Shown piece after piece: positions 52,836 through 60,280 of a stretch of DNA of 61,273 nucleotides. Position numbers and translations under genes: made by a program. The stretch is taken from the NCBI GenBank assembly GCA_009780415.1, contig WRAC01000009.1, positions 1 through 61,273 on the forward strand, in the 5' to 3' direction. Within the stretch, counting starts at the first letter, position 1. Every line of letters starts with the position of its first letter. The notes under the pieces were generated by a model. That model saw only the letters and a list, made by a program, of their open reading frames with translations. It did no database searches and was not told the origin of the DNA. The stretch comes from Defluviitaleaceae bacterium (GTDB lineage Bacteria > Bacillota > Clostridia > Lachnospirales > WRAX01).

Positions 52836-53308
52836 TCGGATAAATTGCCCCCGCTTGTTAATACGAATATTTTATTTATTTTGCTTGCCATTTCTAAAAG
52901 GTTTTGCATCATATTTTCAATATTCGTATTGATTCTTACAATGTCGCTGTGTTGCGCCCGCATAACGGTGTCTTTGCTGTCTAAGCGTTCATGTACGCGC
53001 TTCAACGCTTCAACTTGCTTTTCGCTGTTTTTATCAAGCGTAACGGAAAGCCGCGTTATGGCTTCGCTGTTTTTCTCTATCACGCCCATTAATTGCTGTC
53101 GGCTGTCGTTTTCGGTTGCTTGCATATTCGCGTCGCGTTCGCTTTCGTGCTTGCGGGTTTCCCTGCGGTCTTTTAATACGGCAATATAAAGCGGCGCGAC
53201 GACAACCGCCATAACTATGGCAACAATGATAAAGAATAAAATTACTTCGCTGTTGGTTGCGTCAACTATGGCTTCATACATTCCGTAATGTTCGTTTGTA
53301 TTCGGCAT
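52832..53308 (-). CDS. phage membrane protein with coiled coil
   Basis: 158 residues: an N-terminal membrane helix (VILFFIIVAIVMAVVVAPLYI) near residues 18-38, then a long charged helix predicted to form a coiled coil (RETRKHESERDANMQ, then KNSEKQVEALKRVHERL). No family is assigned. Its place next to the holin suggests a spanin-like, holin-modulating or antiholin function, but Gram-positive phages do not need spanins; this is inference. Confidence 0.6.
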   Translation of the reverse strand: MPNTNEHYGMYEAIVDATNSEVILFFIIVAIVMAVVVAPLYIAVLKDRRETRKHESERDANMQATENDSRQQLMGVIEKNSEAITRLSVTLDKNSEKQVEALKRVHERLDSKDTVMRAQHSDIVRINTNIENMMQNLLEMASKINKIFVLTSGGNLSE

Positions 53309-53321
53309 ATTACGCGCCCCC

Positions 53322-54044
53322 TTATACTGTTATTTCGCGCCAACCAAATACAGACGGCTCCCAAATGTTACCGTTGCCGTGTATATTTTCCCAACGCTTG
53401 CCGTTATGCGTTACCTTTGCCCCTGCTGGGTATGCGTCATGCCCTCCAAGGGGTTGTATCCATTGCGGGAACTCTTCGGCGGGGTCTGCAATCCGCGTCC
53501 ACATAGAAGGGGTCGCCGACGGCTTTGTATTTTGCCCCGCGTTTGTTACGTTATGGATTGAGCGGTACAATTCGCCGTTGTCTCGAACGATTGTACCCGC
53601 GTTTCCGCGCCAACTTTCAGACCACAACGGAAAAAGCGTCGGTGCGGTTATTGCCACGTCTTCGGGCGCAAATTGCGCTATTTTTTCAATAGTCGCCCTA
53701 AACTCCAACGCTTCGCCCCTGCCGCCCGCGCCGCCCATAATGGTTGTTACAACGCTTGTAAGGTCGCTTATTTCTGCGGCGGCTATTGCTTCGGGCTTGT
53801 GGGTCTTTGCCGTCAAAATCCATTTGTCGTAATTTTCTTCAATGTCGGCGGCAAGGTCGGGTCGGTCTTGAACAATAATCGCGTATTCGTCGTATTCCCA
53901 AAACTTCACGGCTTCGCCGCCGTCAACCTTCGCTTCAATTTCGTTTGAATTTTCAAAAAATCGAACGAACATAAAGCCCGCCCTGTCGGGTTGTGGGTGA
54001 ATGTCATATGCCGCCGACGGTGCTTGATTTCCTCTTACTCTCAT
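53322..54044 (-). CDS. phage tail protein with C-terminal chitin-binding-like domain
   Basis: 240 residues from the ATG at 54044 (GGGAG ribosome site); a TTG at 54053 is also possible. The first part (~1-70) resembles short tail-fibre-assembly or XkdW-like proteins. The C-terminal ~75 residues carry repeated aromatic motifs, LYRSIHNVTNAGQNTKPS and GAKVTHNGKRWENIHGNGN, then WEPSVFGWREI, like carbohydrate-binding modules of the ChiC/CBM5-12 type. It overlaps the 3' end of the reverse transcriptase gene by 41 nt. It probably binds host surface sugar. Confidence 0.65.
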   Translation of the reverse strand: MRVRGNQAPSAAYDIHPQPDRAGFMFVRFFENSNEIEAKVDGGEAVKFWEYDEYAIIVQDRPDLAADIEENYDKWILTAKTHKPEAIAAAEISDLTSVVTTIMGGAGGRGEALEFRATIEKIAQFAPEDVAITAPTLFPLWSESWRGNAGTIVRDNGELYRSIHNVTNAGQNTKPSATPSMWTRIADPAEEFPQWIQPLGGHDAYPAGAKVTHNGKRWENIHGNGNIWEPSVFGWREITV

Positions 54045-55095
54045 TTCTAACAACTCCCTTTATTATTTTTAATGGCAATGTGTCAACGTACTTTCGCTTT
54101 AAGCCCTGCGATTTGAAATGCCGAAGCTGTCCCGCCCGCGCAAGGAAGCCCGCCGCCAACTTGTGCGGTATCACGCGCCCCGCCCTGTGTATTTTCGCAA
54201 TGCGCCGCGAATGACGCATAAGGGATAAGGCGTTGCGGCGGCGTTGGGTTGTATAACCTAAAGAAAAGCAAAAGCCCACAAAGTCAATAGGACGGTCTTT
54301 ATAACCGTTGCCCGCTTTTCTAATCCGAAAAATATTCCAATTCGGGTGTATGCTTAAACCCATTTCGGCAAGACGCGCTTCAACGTCTTTTACCGCCTTT
54401 TTTAATTTGCGCTTGTTGCTGTCAATCAAAACCATGTCGTCAATGTAACGAATGTAAAAATTGACTTTGTGCGTTTCTTTCAAAAGGTTGTCAATGGGTG
54501 TTAAATAGAAATTACAAAACCAAGCCGACGTATAATTGCCAATCGGCAAGCCCTCGCACGAACGCACGATTTTATCAATAAGCCACAACGCCCGCTTGTC
54601 TTTTATCAGACGTTCAAACGCCCGCATAAGCGGGTCGTTGGCAATGGTCGGGTAACATTTTTTAATATCCAACTTAACGGCGTACTTTGCCTTGTTCCTT
54701 CGTTGTAAGGTCGCCCGCTCCACGCCCTTTTTTGCATGACTTGTACCCTTATTCGGTCGGCTTCCACAACTCCAATGGTACATACGTTTTTCAAGTATCG
54801 GCGCAAGGACTTGTAAAAGCGCGTGTTGTACGCACAAGTCGGGAAAGAACGCGGGTACTTGCGTTTCCCTTTGCTTTCCCTGCAAGCGGTCGTTTATAAC
54901 AATGTTTCGGTATAACGTCGGCTTGTACGTCTGATTTTTAAGCATTTTATGAAGTATCGCGGCATACTGCCCGATATTGTCAAAAATAGGCTTAACGTCT
55001 TTTCGGGTTCGCTTACCATACGAAGCGTTGTATATTGCCCGCTTGCAATTGTCATAATGGTAAATTTTTTCGTAAATGTTGCCTATCCGTTTCAT
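54004..55095 (-). CDS. DGR-type reverse transcriptase
   Basis: 363 residues. It makes mutated cDNA from the template repeat RNA. Visible RT motifs: QVPAFFPDLCVQHALLQVL (~79-97), catalytic Asp in YAVKLDIKKCYPTI (D143), motif 4 GLPIGNYTSAWFCNFYL (~182-198), active site YIRYIDDMVLI with YIDD at 217-220, and IDFVGFCF (~270). The order and spacing match retroelements of the DGR class. In most DGR enzymes motif 4 reads xGxxxSQ; here the Gln is Ala. There is no intron maturase or RNase H domain. Position next to TR and VR confirms the class. Confidence 0.92.
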   Translation of the reverse strand: MKRIGNIYEKIYHYDNCKRAIYNASYGKRTRKDVKPIFDNIGQYAAILHKMLKNQTYKPTLYRNIVINDRLQGKQRETQVPAFFPDLCVQHALLQVLAPILEKRMYHWSCGSRPNKGTSHAKKGVERATLQRRNKAKYAVKLDIKKCYPTIANDPLMRAFERLIKDKRALWLIDKIVRSCEGLPIGNYTSAWFCNFYLTPIDNLLKETHKVNFYIRYIDDMVLIDSNKRKLKKAVKDVEARLAEMGLSIHPNWNIFRIRKAGNGYKDRPIDFVGFCFSLGYTTQRRRNALSLMRHSRRIAKIHRAGRVIPHKLAAGFLARAGQLRHFKSQGLKRKYVDTLPLKIIKGVVRNESKRKSSTVGGI

Positions 55096-55229
55096 GGGAT
55101 AACCTCAATTCTTCTTTTTACCTCGCGCCCTTTCGGTCGTCCTACTAAGCCGCGTCCCTACGGTAAAATTTTTTGGTAAAAGACCACGGAATAGCCGCGC
55201 TTAAAACAAGAAAGAACTTCTTTGTAAAA
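55096..55229. other. spacer between RT gene and template repeat
   Basis: No ORF. It contains the RT ribosome site (GAGG, minus strand) and a 7-bp hairpin, CTTCTTT (55217-55223) with AAAGAAG (55228-55234), that touches the 3' end of the TR. It may belong to the structured RNA that primes cDNA synthesis. Confidence 0.5.
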
Positions 55230-55345
55230 AGAAGACGCGCCCCGACGTTCGCATTGACAATCGAAGAATCGTTATTGACATTCCACGCGAACAAGCCCGC
55301 CCTGCCGCCGTTGTTCCAATTCCCGCCGACGATAGCAAGCCGCCA
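55230..55345 (-). repeat. DGR template repeat (TR)
   Basis: 116 bp, non-coding, between the variable-protein gene and the RT gene, same orientation. It aligns without gaps to the VR at an offset of 213 bp, with 103 identical positions. The 13 differences are at TR positions 249, 254, 255, 261, 269, 272, 275, 276, 282, 303, 311, 321 and 333 (add 55000). Every one is T on the plus strand, that is A on the sense strand. 7 other sense A positions are unchanged. Confidence 0.95.
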
Positions 55346-55397
55346 CGAAAGGCGCGGCTATCCCAAAATTTAAAACATTAAAAGACTTTAAGACCGC

Positions 55398-55417
55398 AAG
55401 GGGGATAAATCCCCCTT
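55398..55417. other. 8-bp hairpin with 4-nt loop downstream of VR
   Basis: AAGGGGGA (55398-55405) and TCCCCCTT (55410-55417), loop 4 nt, 25 nt past the VR on the sense strand. In the Bordetella phage DGR a similar 8-bp, 4-nt-loop hairpin or cruciform just after VR helps retrohoming. Confidence 0.6.
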
Positions 55418-55423
55418 CCTAAC

Positions 55424-55435
55424 CCCCTATCGGGG
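55424..55435. other. 4-bp GC hairpin with GATA loop at the stop codon of the variable protein
   Basis: On the sense strand CCCC-GATA-GGGG, 7 nt past the VR. The loop fits the GRNA pattern reported for DGR hairpins, but the stem is only 4 bp (plus one G-T pair). Confidence 0.4.
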
Positions 55436-56989
55436 AATACATAGAAGACGCGCCCCGACGTGCGCAACGACAAGCGAAGAAGCGCTACCGACATGCCACG
55501 CGAACAAGCCCGCCCCGCCGCCGCTGTTCCAATACCCGCCGACGACAGCAAGCCGCCAACCCGACGCGCTAAACCAATAACAATCACATAAAAACGTCGT
55601 TTCCGAACCTCCCGCGTTTGCCGACGGTAAGCCCGCCCACGGTTGAAGAACGTCGAAGCCAAGCCGCGTTGCATACGTCCCCGAACCCGACGCGGGAAGG
55701 GGAATTGCAATCGGCGTATAATTGGTTGCCGTATCGTCTGCGTAATTCGCGGGGTCGTTTGCGAAAAGCATTTGCCCCGCGTTGACGTTGAAGCCGTCTA
55801 CGAACTCCCAAACATTGCCGTAAGGGTTTTCAATCCCGCGCCATACAACCGACAAGCCGTTAGCATTTGCGCCCGCTTCCCGCCCTGTGCCTATTATCGA
55901 ATTTGTGCGCCCTGTCAATAACGCCGCCGCTGTCGCGGTGTTGCCGCCGCCGATAACCGCTTGCGTATTAAGGTTCGCAAATTCAATTTTAACAAGCAAT
56001 TCCAACGCCATGCGCGTTGTAAGGTCTTGCAAACTCCAATTCGTACCCTTACCCCTTGCCCCTATGCGGAACTGGTCGCGGGTTATGCTTACAAGCGGCG
56101 CAAGCCCGCTTCGGCTAACGTGTCCCGCCCCTGTTTCGTATGCCCCGACATAAATGTAAGGCGCGTTGCCCCACGGTCGGGCAAAAGCGGGGTGAACCGT
56201 AAACCCGCTTGTAGGTACGTTGCTTATCCATTCGCGGCGTTGGGTTGTGTCTTGTTCAATGCGGTAATAAAAAAGCGGTATTTCTACCATTACATCGGCG
56301 GCGGTGTACGAAAAGCCCGCTTGCCCTTCGTAAGCGGTAACAACGCCGCTTGCATTGACGTTACAACGGCGTATGTCTTTATATACAGGCATTTCGTCGA
56401 AGTCTGAAAAGCCTTGCGCCGCTCCAATGCCCGCCGTTGCGACAAGCCCTACCGCGTCGTCAAGCCTTACAAGGTTCGGCGAAGGGTTTGTAAAATTCCA
56501 TGCAACGCCCATTCTTGCATTTACAGGGCGAACAGGGGTTACACGCCGCAATATCGCTTCAACGTCGCGTTTTATTACCTCCGTTGCCGCCGCTATGTCG
56601 TCAACGCTTTCTTGACTTGCCCGCGTTAAATCCATTCCCGAACTGAAAAAGGCTTGATTTGATACGCGGTCGAAGTTTACTACCGCTACGTCGCCAGCCT
56701 TGAAGCCCGCGCCCTGCGGTGTAAAATCAACCGCCCCAATGCGTAATACCGCCCCCGCTTGAAAGTCGTTCGGAAAACGGCAACGAACGGAAAAGGTTTC
56801 GGGCAACGTCGCTGGAATCCCGCTTGCAACGTCGGGCGATAAATTATTGATTGCCACAATGTAAGCGTTGCCCCCTGCGTCATAAGTCACGTCGGCGGCA
56901 AGTGTTAAGCTGTCGCCGATAATTGCGTTGTTGGCATTTATGATATTATGCCAATCGGGTTGTGTCTTGATTAAATTTTGCAATACCAT
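55427..56989 (-). CDS. DGR variable protein, C-type lectin-fold phage receptor-binding protein
   Basis: 520 residues. The N-terminal ~150 residues probably attach to the tail (VARRV-type beta region and helix). The C-terminal ~250 residues look like the formylglycine-generating-enzyme/C-type lectin fold of DGR targets (IENPYGNVWEFVDGFNV, then CDCYWFSASGWRLA, GYWNSGGGAGLFAWHV and HVGARLLCIPR). Only the last 43 residues contain the VR. Variable positions lie among conserved Gly, Trp and Arg. Gene stop is UAG. The gene follows the baseplate gene by 15 bp. It probably binds the host surface and is the diversified protein. Confidence 0.9.
   Translation of the reverse strand: MVLQNLIKTQPDWHNIINANNAIIGDSLTLAADVTYDAGGNAYIVAINNLSPDVASGIPATLPETFSVRCRFPNDFQAGAVLRIGAVDFTPQGAGFKAGDVAVVNFDRVSNQAFFSSGMDLTRASQESVDDIAAATEVIKRDVEAILRRVTPVRPVNARMGVAWNFTNPSPNLVRLDDAVGLVATAGIGAAQGFSDFDEMPVYKDIRRCNVNASGVVTAYEGQAGFSYTAADVMVEIPLFYYRIEQDTTQRREWISNVPTSGFTVHPAFARPWGNAPYIYVGAYETGAGHVSRSGLAPLVSITRDQFRIGARGKGTNWSLQDLTTRMALELLVKIEFANLNTQAVIGGGNTATAAALLTGRTNSIIGTGREAGANANGLSVVWRGIENPYGNVWEFVDGFNVNAGQMLFANDPANYADDTATNYTPIAIPLPASGSGTYATRLGFDVLQPWAGLPSANAGGSETTFLCDCYWFSASGWRLAVVGGYWNSGGGAGLFAWHVGSASSLVVAHVGARLLCIPR
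55443..55558 (-). repeat. DGR variable repeat (VR)
   Basis: The last part of the 520-residue lectin-like gene (residues 478-516). The invariant GC-rich end at 55443-55461 (sense 3' side) fits the initiation-of-mutagenic-homing sequence. Compared with TR, 11 codons differ: I482V, N486Y, N489S, R492G, N499H, N501G, N502S, D503A, I506L, N508V and N510H (TR to VR). Confidence 0.95.
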
Positions 56990-57003
56990 TTTCTTTTACC
57001 TCC

Positions 57004-58200
57004 CTATCGAATTATTAAAAACAGGCTTGTTAAATTATCGGGGTCGGGGTCTGCGAAGCCGTATTGCGTATCGGAAATTTTATTTATTTCCGTGCATGAC
57101 GCATACGCGCTTGACGTTTTAACGGTCACGCGGTCGAAGCCGTCAATTTCAAATTCGGCGGGAATCGTGAAAAGGTTGCCGCCGCCCGCTCCATATACGC
57201 CCGCGCCCGCAATGCCCGCCGCGCCGTCCACCTTGTAAAGCGTACAAAGCGGGTAATGCCCTAAATTATGGGTTATCGTTCCTATAACGTCGGTCGCAAG
57301 AAATGTTTGTATTTCCTGTATCAACAAAAGCAAATGCCCCGCCGTGTCGTCGTCAAGCAAGCCCTTTATGCCGTCAAACCAATTATTGAAGTTTGCCGAC
57401 GATTGCGCTTGAAAATTGTTAAGCCAAACCAAAAAGGCTTGAAATGCGGTTGTACTGTCTGTCGTAAATCCGTTTATCAAGCTGACGAATACATTAAATT
57501 GGCTTGTTGTGCTGTTTCGGAACTGCAAGAAAAAGTCTGCCATATCCTGCGTAAATTGCGCGTGTCCCTGTACAACTAATTGCGTGTAAAGGTCATAATA
57601 ATATTGAATGTTATCCGTCCATAACGAATAATCTTCCAATATGCGCGGCTTCATTTCGTTAAAAAACGCCGTAAATTGCGCCGTAATGGTCGTCGCGTCT
57701 ATTTGTTGAACAAGCCCCGCCACTATGCCGCATAACGCCGTATTCCAACGATTATCCGTAATGCTTGATTGCGTAATGGAAGTCGCGCCCGCGTTTACCA
57801 AAACGTCGGCAAGGCATAATTCCCATGCGTCCGCGTCCCGCTGTAACGGCGGCGGCGTTGGGTTGCTTGCGGGTGCTGACGAATTAACGCGGGCAAATAT
57901 GCGCCGCTCCGTTAAATCCCAACGAATTACAATGCGGTCAATGCGCCGTAATACGCCGTCGGCAATGGGTAATTGCAATGTCAATTCGTCGCTGTTGACA
58001 TAAAAATAACCGTTAATCCAACCGCGCCCCGCTCGAATAATGACGCTTGTTCCCGCGTTTCCCGCTATAACTTGAAGCCCAACCGACGGCAAGGGGAAAA
58101 CGCCGTTGCCAATGAACGACGCAAAGTAATTCGCCCAATGTTCGGCAAGGTATCGGCGGTCGCGCCCGATTGAATTAAAAAAACTTGAAAACTCGGACAT
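57004..58200 (-). CDS. phage baseplate/tail structural protein (BppU-like)
   Basis: 398 residues. The N-terminal ~150 residues (GRGWINGYFYVNSDELTLQL, ADGVLRRIDRIVIRWDL) resemble the domain of baseplate upper proteins and of many clostridial phage tail proteins. A long helical middle (~170-310) is rich in Gln, Phe and Asn, and suits a trimeric stalk. The C-terminus (TITHNLGHYPLCTLYKVDG) resembles short tail-spike end domains. It is upstream of the variable protein and probably carries it on the tail. Confidence 0.68.
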   Translation of the reverse strand: MSEFSSFFNSIGRDRRYLAEHWANYFASFIGNGVFPLPSVGLQVIAGNAGTSVIIRAGRGWINGYFYVNSDELTLQLPIADGVLRRIDRIVIRWDLTERRIFARVNSSAPASNPTPPPLQRDADAWELCLADVLVNAGATSITQSSITDNRWNTALCGIVAGLVQQIDATTITAQFTAFFNEMKPRILEDYSLWTDNIQYYYDLYTQLVVQGHAQFTQDMADFFLQFRNSTTSQFNVFVSLINGFTTDSTTAFQAFLVWLNNFQAQSSANFNNWFDGIKGLLDDDTAGHLLLLIQEIQTFLATDVIGTITHNLGHYPLCTLYKVDGAAGIAGAGVYGAGGGNLFTIPAEFEIDGFDRVTVKTSSAYASCTEINKISDTQYGFADPDPDNLTSLFLIIR

Positions 58201-58218
58201 TAAAATATCACCCCTTTT

Positions 58219-59349
58219 TTATTGAATGTATAAAGCCCTTATTTGTTCAATAAGGGCGGGTAAACTTTCCCCGAAGGTTATTTCAATTTCGGGTTCGGGT
58301 TGGTTTTGGTAGACTTCCATTATTTCGGTTATGCGTACATTTACGCGAACGCCCCAACGCTGATTGATACAAGTTACCCTGTCGCCTAAGTCGTAATCGC
58401 GTTTATATTTCAAGTTGGCGTGTGTGTTTACCTTGCTTGTAAACGCCAATGTTTCGGCGAAGTATTCCAACTGCTGAACGCCCCTTGTAAAAAGCAACGC
58501 GCCGTATTCCGCGTCGCTTATGGATTGTTCGTTGCCGTTTTCGTCCCGCCAAAACTGCACGATGTCGGTTGCGTTTATAAATACTTCGGCGCGTTCATGC
58601 CCTGCGGCTGTGTCGCCTACCTCGACGACGCGGCGCGGTCGGTCGTGCGCGTCTTCGCCGCCTACATAAGCCGTTGTTCGCAAACGCTCGGTTGAATTTG
58701 TAAATGTTTGTTCTAAGATGTTGTCAAACTCTACCGAAAAGACGGCGGGCGGGTTTCCCGACAAATTTCCCGACGTAAAATCTTTGCCGTCATAGATATT
58801 AAAAAAATATCTCTTTTGCCTTATGTCGGCGGTCAAATTGTAACCAAGCCTTGACGCTTTCGCCGCACGCTCCAACGCAAGCCCCGCATTTATAAAAAGC
58901 TCCGACGAATATTCAATGTTGCCCCTGCTTATGCTTGATATGTCGGTATGGGTTATGTTGTGCAACCGTCGTCGGGGGTTCGCGGGATTTGTTATATTTT
59001 CGGTCACAATTCGGGTCATAATCTGCGGTGTCGGCGCGGTAACAACAATCGGGTTTAATACAATCCGCTTGCCTAACCAATTTGTAACGAAATGCCCTTG
59101 TATTTCAATTTCTTCAATGCCCTGTGTGTTCATGCGAATGTCAATATAGCGGATTTCGCCCGCTTCTTCGTCGTTGTCCCATTTCCGCAAAAGCCTGTAC
59201 ATTTGCAATAATTCGTTGTGGCGGGGCGTAAACGGTACAAGTAACTTAAATTCGCCGACGCTGTTATAACGGCGAACCCAAATAAAAGACGTTATTTTTT
59301 CAATAACGCCTTTCAACTCTAAGTCGCGGTCATATGAATATATTTCCAT
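58219..59349 (-). CDS. phage tail protein, ReqiPepy6 Gp37-like
   Basis: 376 residues. The start MEIYSYDRDLELKGVIEK and SFIWVRRYNSVGEFKLLVP are typical of the Gp37-like/tail-associated family of siphoviruses, followed by IRYIDIRMNTQGIEEIEIQGHFV-type strands (given in part). It is located after the distal tail gene, where the tail-tip hub (Tal-like) protein is usually encoded. No peptidase motif is visible. Confidence 0.78.
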   Translation of the reverse strand: MEIYSYDRDLELKGVIEKITSFIWVRRYNSVGEFKLLVPFTPRHNELLQMYRLLRKWDNDEEAGEIRYIDIRMNTQGIEEIEIQGHFVTNWLGKRIVLNPIVVTAPTPQIMTRIVTENITNPANPRRRLHNITHTDISSISRGNIEYSSELFINAGLALERAAKASRLGYNLTADIRQKRYFFNIYDGKDFTSGNLSGNPPAVFSVEFDNILEQTFTNSTERLRTTAYVGGEDAHDRPRRVVEVGDTAAGHERAEVFINATDIVQFWRDENGNEQSISDAEYGALLFTRGVQQLEYFAETLAFTSKVNTHANLKYKRDYDLGDRVTCINQRWGVRVNVRITEIMEVYQNQPEPEIEITFGESLPALIEQIRALYIQ

Positions 59350-59350
59350 G

Positions 59351-60280
59351 CTACACCCCCAAATATAAATTATTGTGGTGTATTGTTACGTCAAGGTTAT
59401 ACATATTTTCTTCTGCGTCGTATCTGAAAATATTATCACCTACGGCAAGCTGTAAATATCGGCTGTCGGGGTCAAGGTAACGGAAAGCGTCGGTTGTTAC
59501 GCCCGCCCGCCGCAATGTAATACCCTTTTCACCCCACGCGGTATTAATCGTTATTACGTCGCCCGCTTGCATATCCGTATTCATGCGTATAAATTCGCCT
59601 GTAACCACGTTTAATAAAAATGGTTTATCCAAGTAGCCCAACGCCCGAAAGTCTATACGCATACCCGCCCGAACGTCGCCGCCATTGAATACATTTACAA
59701 TAAGCGACGGTTCGCGCCAACCTATTTCCCAAGTCGGTTCTGTCGGGTCGTCGGGGTCAATCGGTATTTCTAAGCCCTGCGGCAAGTCGTCGTCGGCTCG
59801 GTCAATTGGAAATTCAAATCCCCCAATCCATGTTGCAATATCCTGTCGGGTTTCGGTGTCTTCACGCCAAAATGGGTTGCTACAAAAGACTTGTATAATA
59901 AATCGCGGCAATACAGGGTTCGCAACGTCGGGCGACGCTTCTTGAACGCTACAACTGATAACCCGCCGAATATTGCCGAACTCGAATATTAAAAGCCCTG
60001 TAAATTGCGGGTTCAATATTCGGTTCATGCGTCGGCGGGTTCTGTGTATCAAGTCTTTGTCCCTCATGTTGATATGTCCCACTATTTCAATGTCGCGGGC
60101 TTTTATGCGGCTTCCAATTTCCGTGTTGCCGTCTTGCCCCATGCTGATTATTGAAACAATGTCGTTGCTGATTTCCGAAAGCCCTGTAACGTCTTTGTCA
60201 ATGTTTACATGAAATTCCGAAGCTGTGGAAAATATAAGCCTGTCGCCGCGCTCATTCTCATAAATAAGCCGCTTCATCAT
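59351..60280 (-). CDS. phage distal tail protein (Dit-like)
   Basis: 309 residues. The N-terminal half has the siphovirus tail-component pattern (LIYENERGDRLIFSTASEF, ITGLSEIS-like segment, GSRIKARDIEIVGHI). The second half is a beta-sandwich with DNIFRYDAEENMYNLDVTI near the end. The gene overlaps the tape measure stop by 4 nt and is 1 bp before the Gp37-like gene. It should form the hub between tail tube and tail tip. Confidence 0.82.
   Translation of the reverse strand: MMKRLIYENERGDRLIFSTASEFHVNIDKDVTGLSEISNDIVSIISMGQDGNTEIGSRIKARDIEIVGHINMRDKDLIHRTRRRMNRILNPQFTGLLIFEFGNIRRVISCSVQEASPDVANPVLPRFIIQVFCSNPFWREDTETRQDIATWIGGFEFPIDRADDDLPQGLEIPIDPDDPTEPTWEIGWREPSLIVNVFNGGDVRAGMRIDFRALGYLDKPFLLNVVTGEFIRMNTDMQAGDVITINTAWGEKGITLRRAGVTTDAFRYLDPDSRYLQLAVGDNIFRYDAEENMYNLDVTIHHNNLYLGV

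Larger units (their letters stand above)
54004..56989 (-). mobile_element. diversity-generating retroelement cassette (variable protein-TR-RT)
   Basis: Order on the minus strand: variable protein with VR, hairpins, TR, RT. All four core parts (RT, TR, VR, target protein) are present and intact. No Avd-like accessory gene (small helical protein of about 110-130 residues) is seen between them, unless it is outside the window. Confidence 0.93.

Noticed and set aside
54004-55095. Reverse transcriptase as part of a group II intron or retron
   Set aside because: There is no maturase or endonuclease domain and no intron end structure, and an adjacent TR/VR pair with adenine-only differences is present, which is specific for DGRs.
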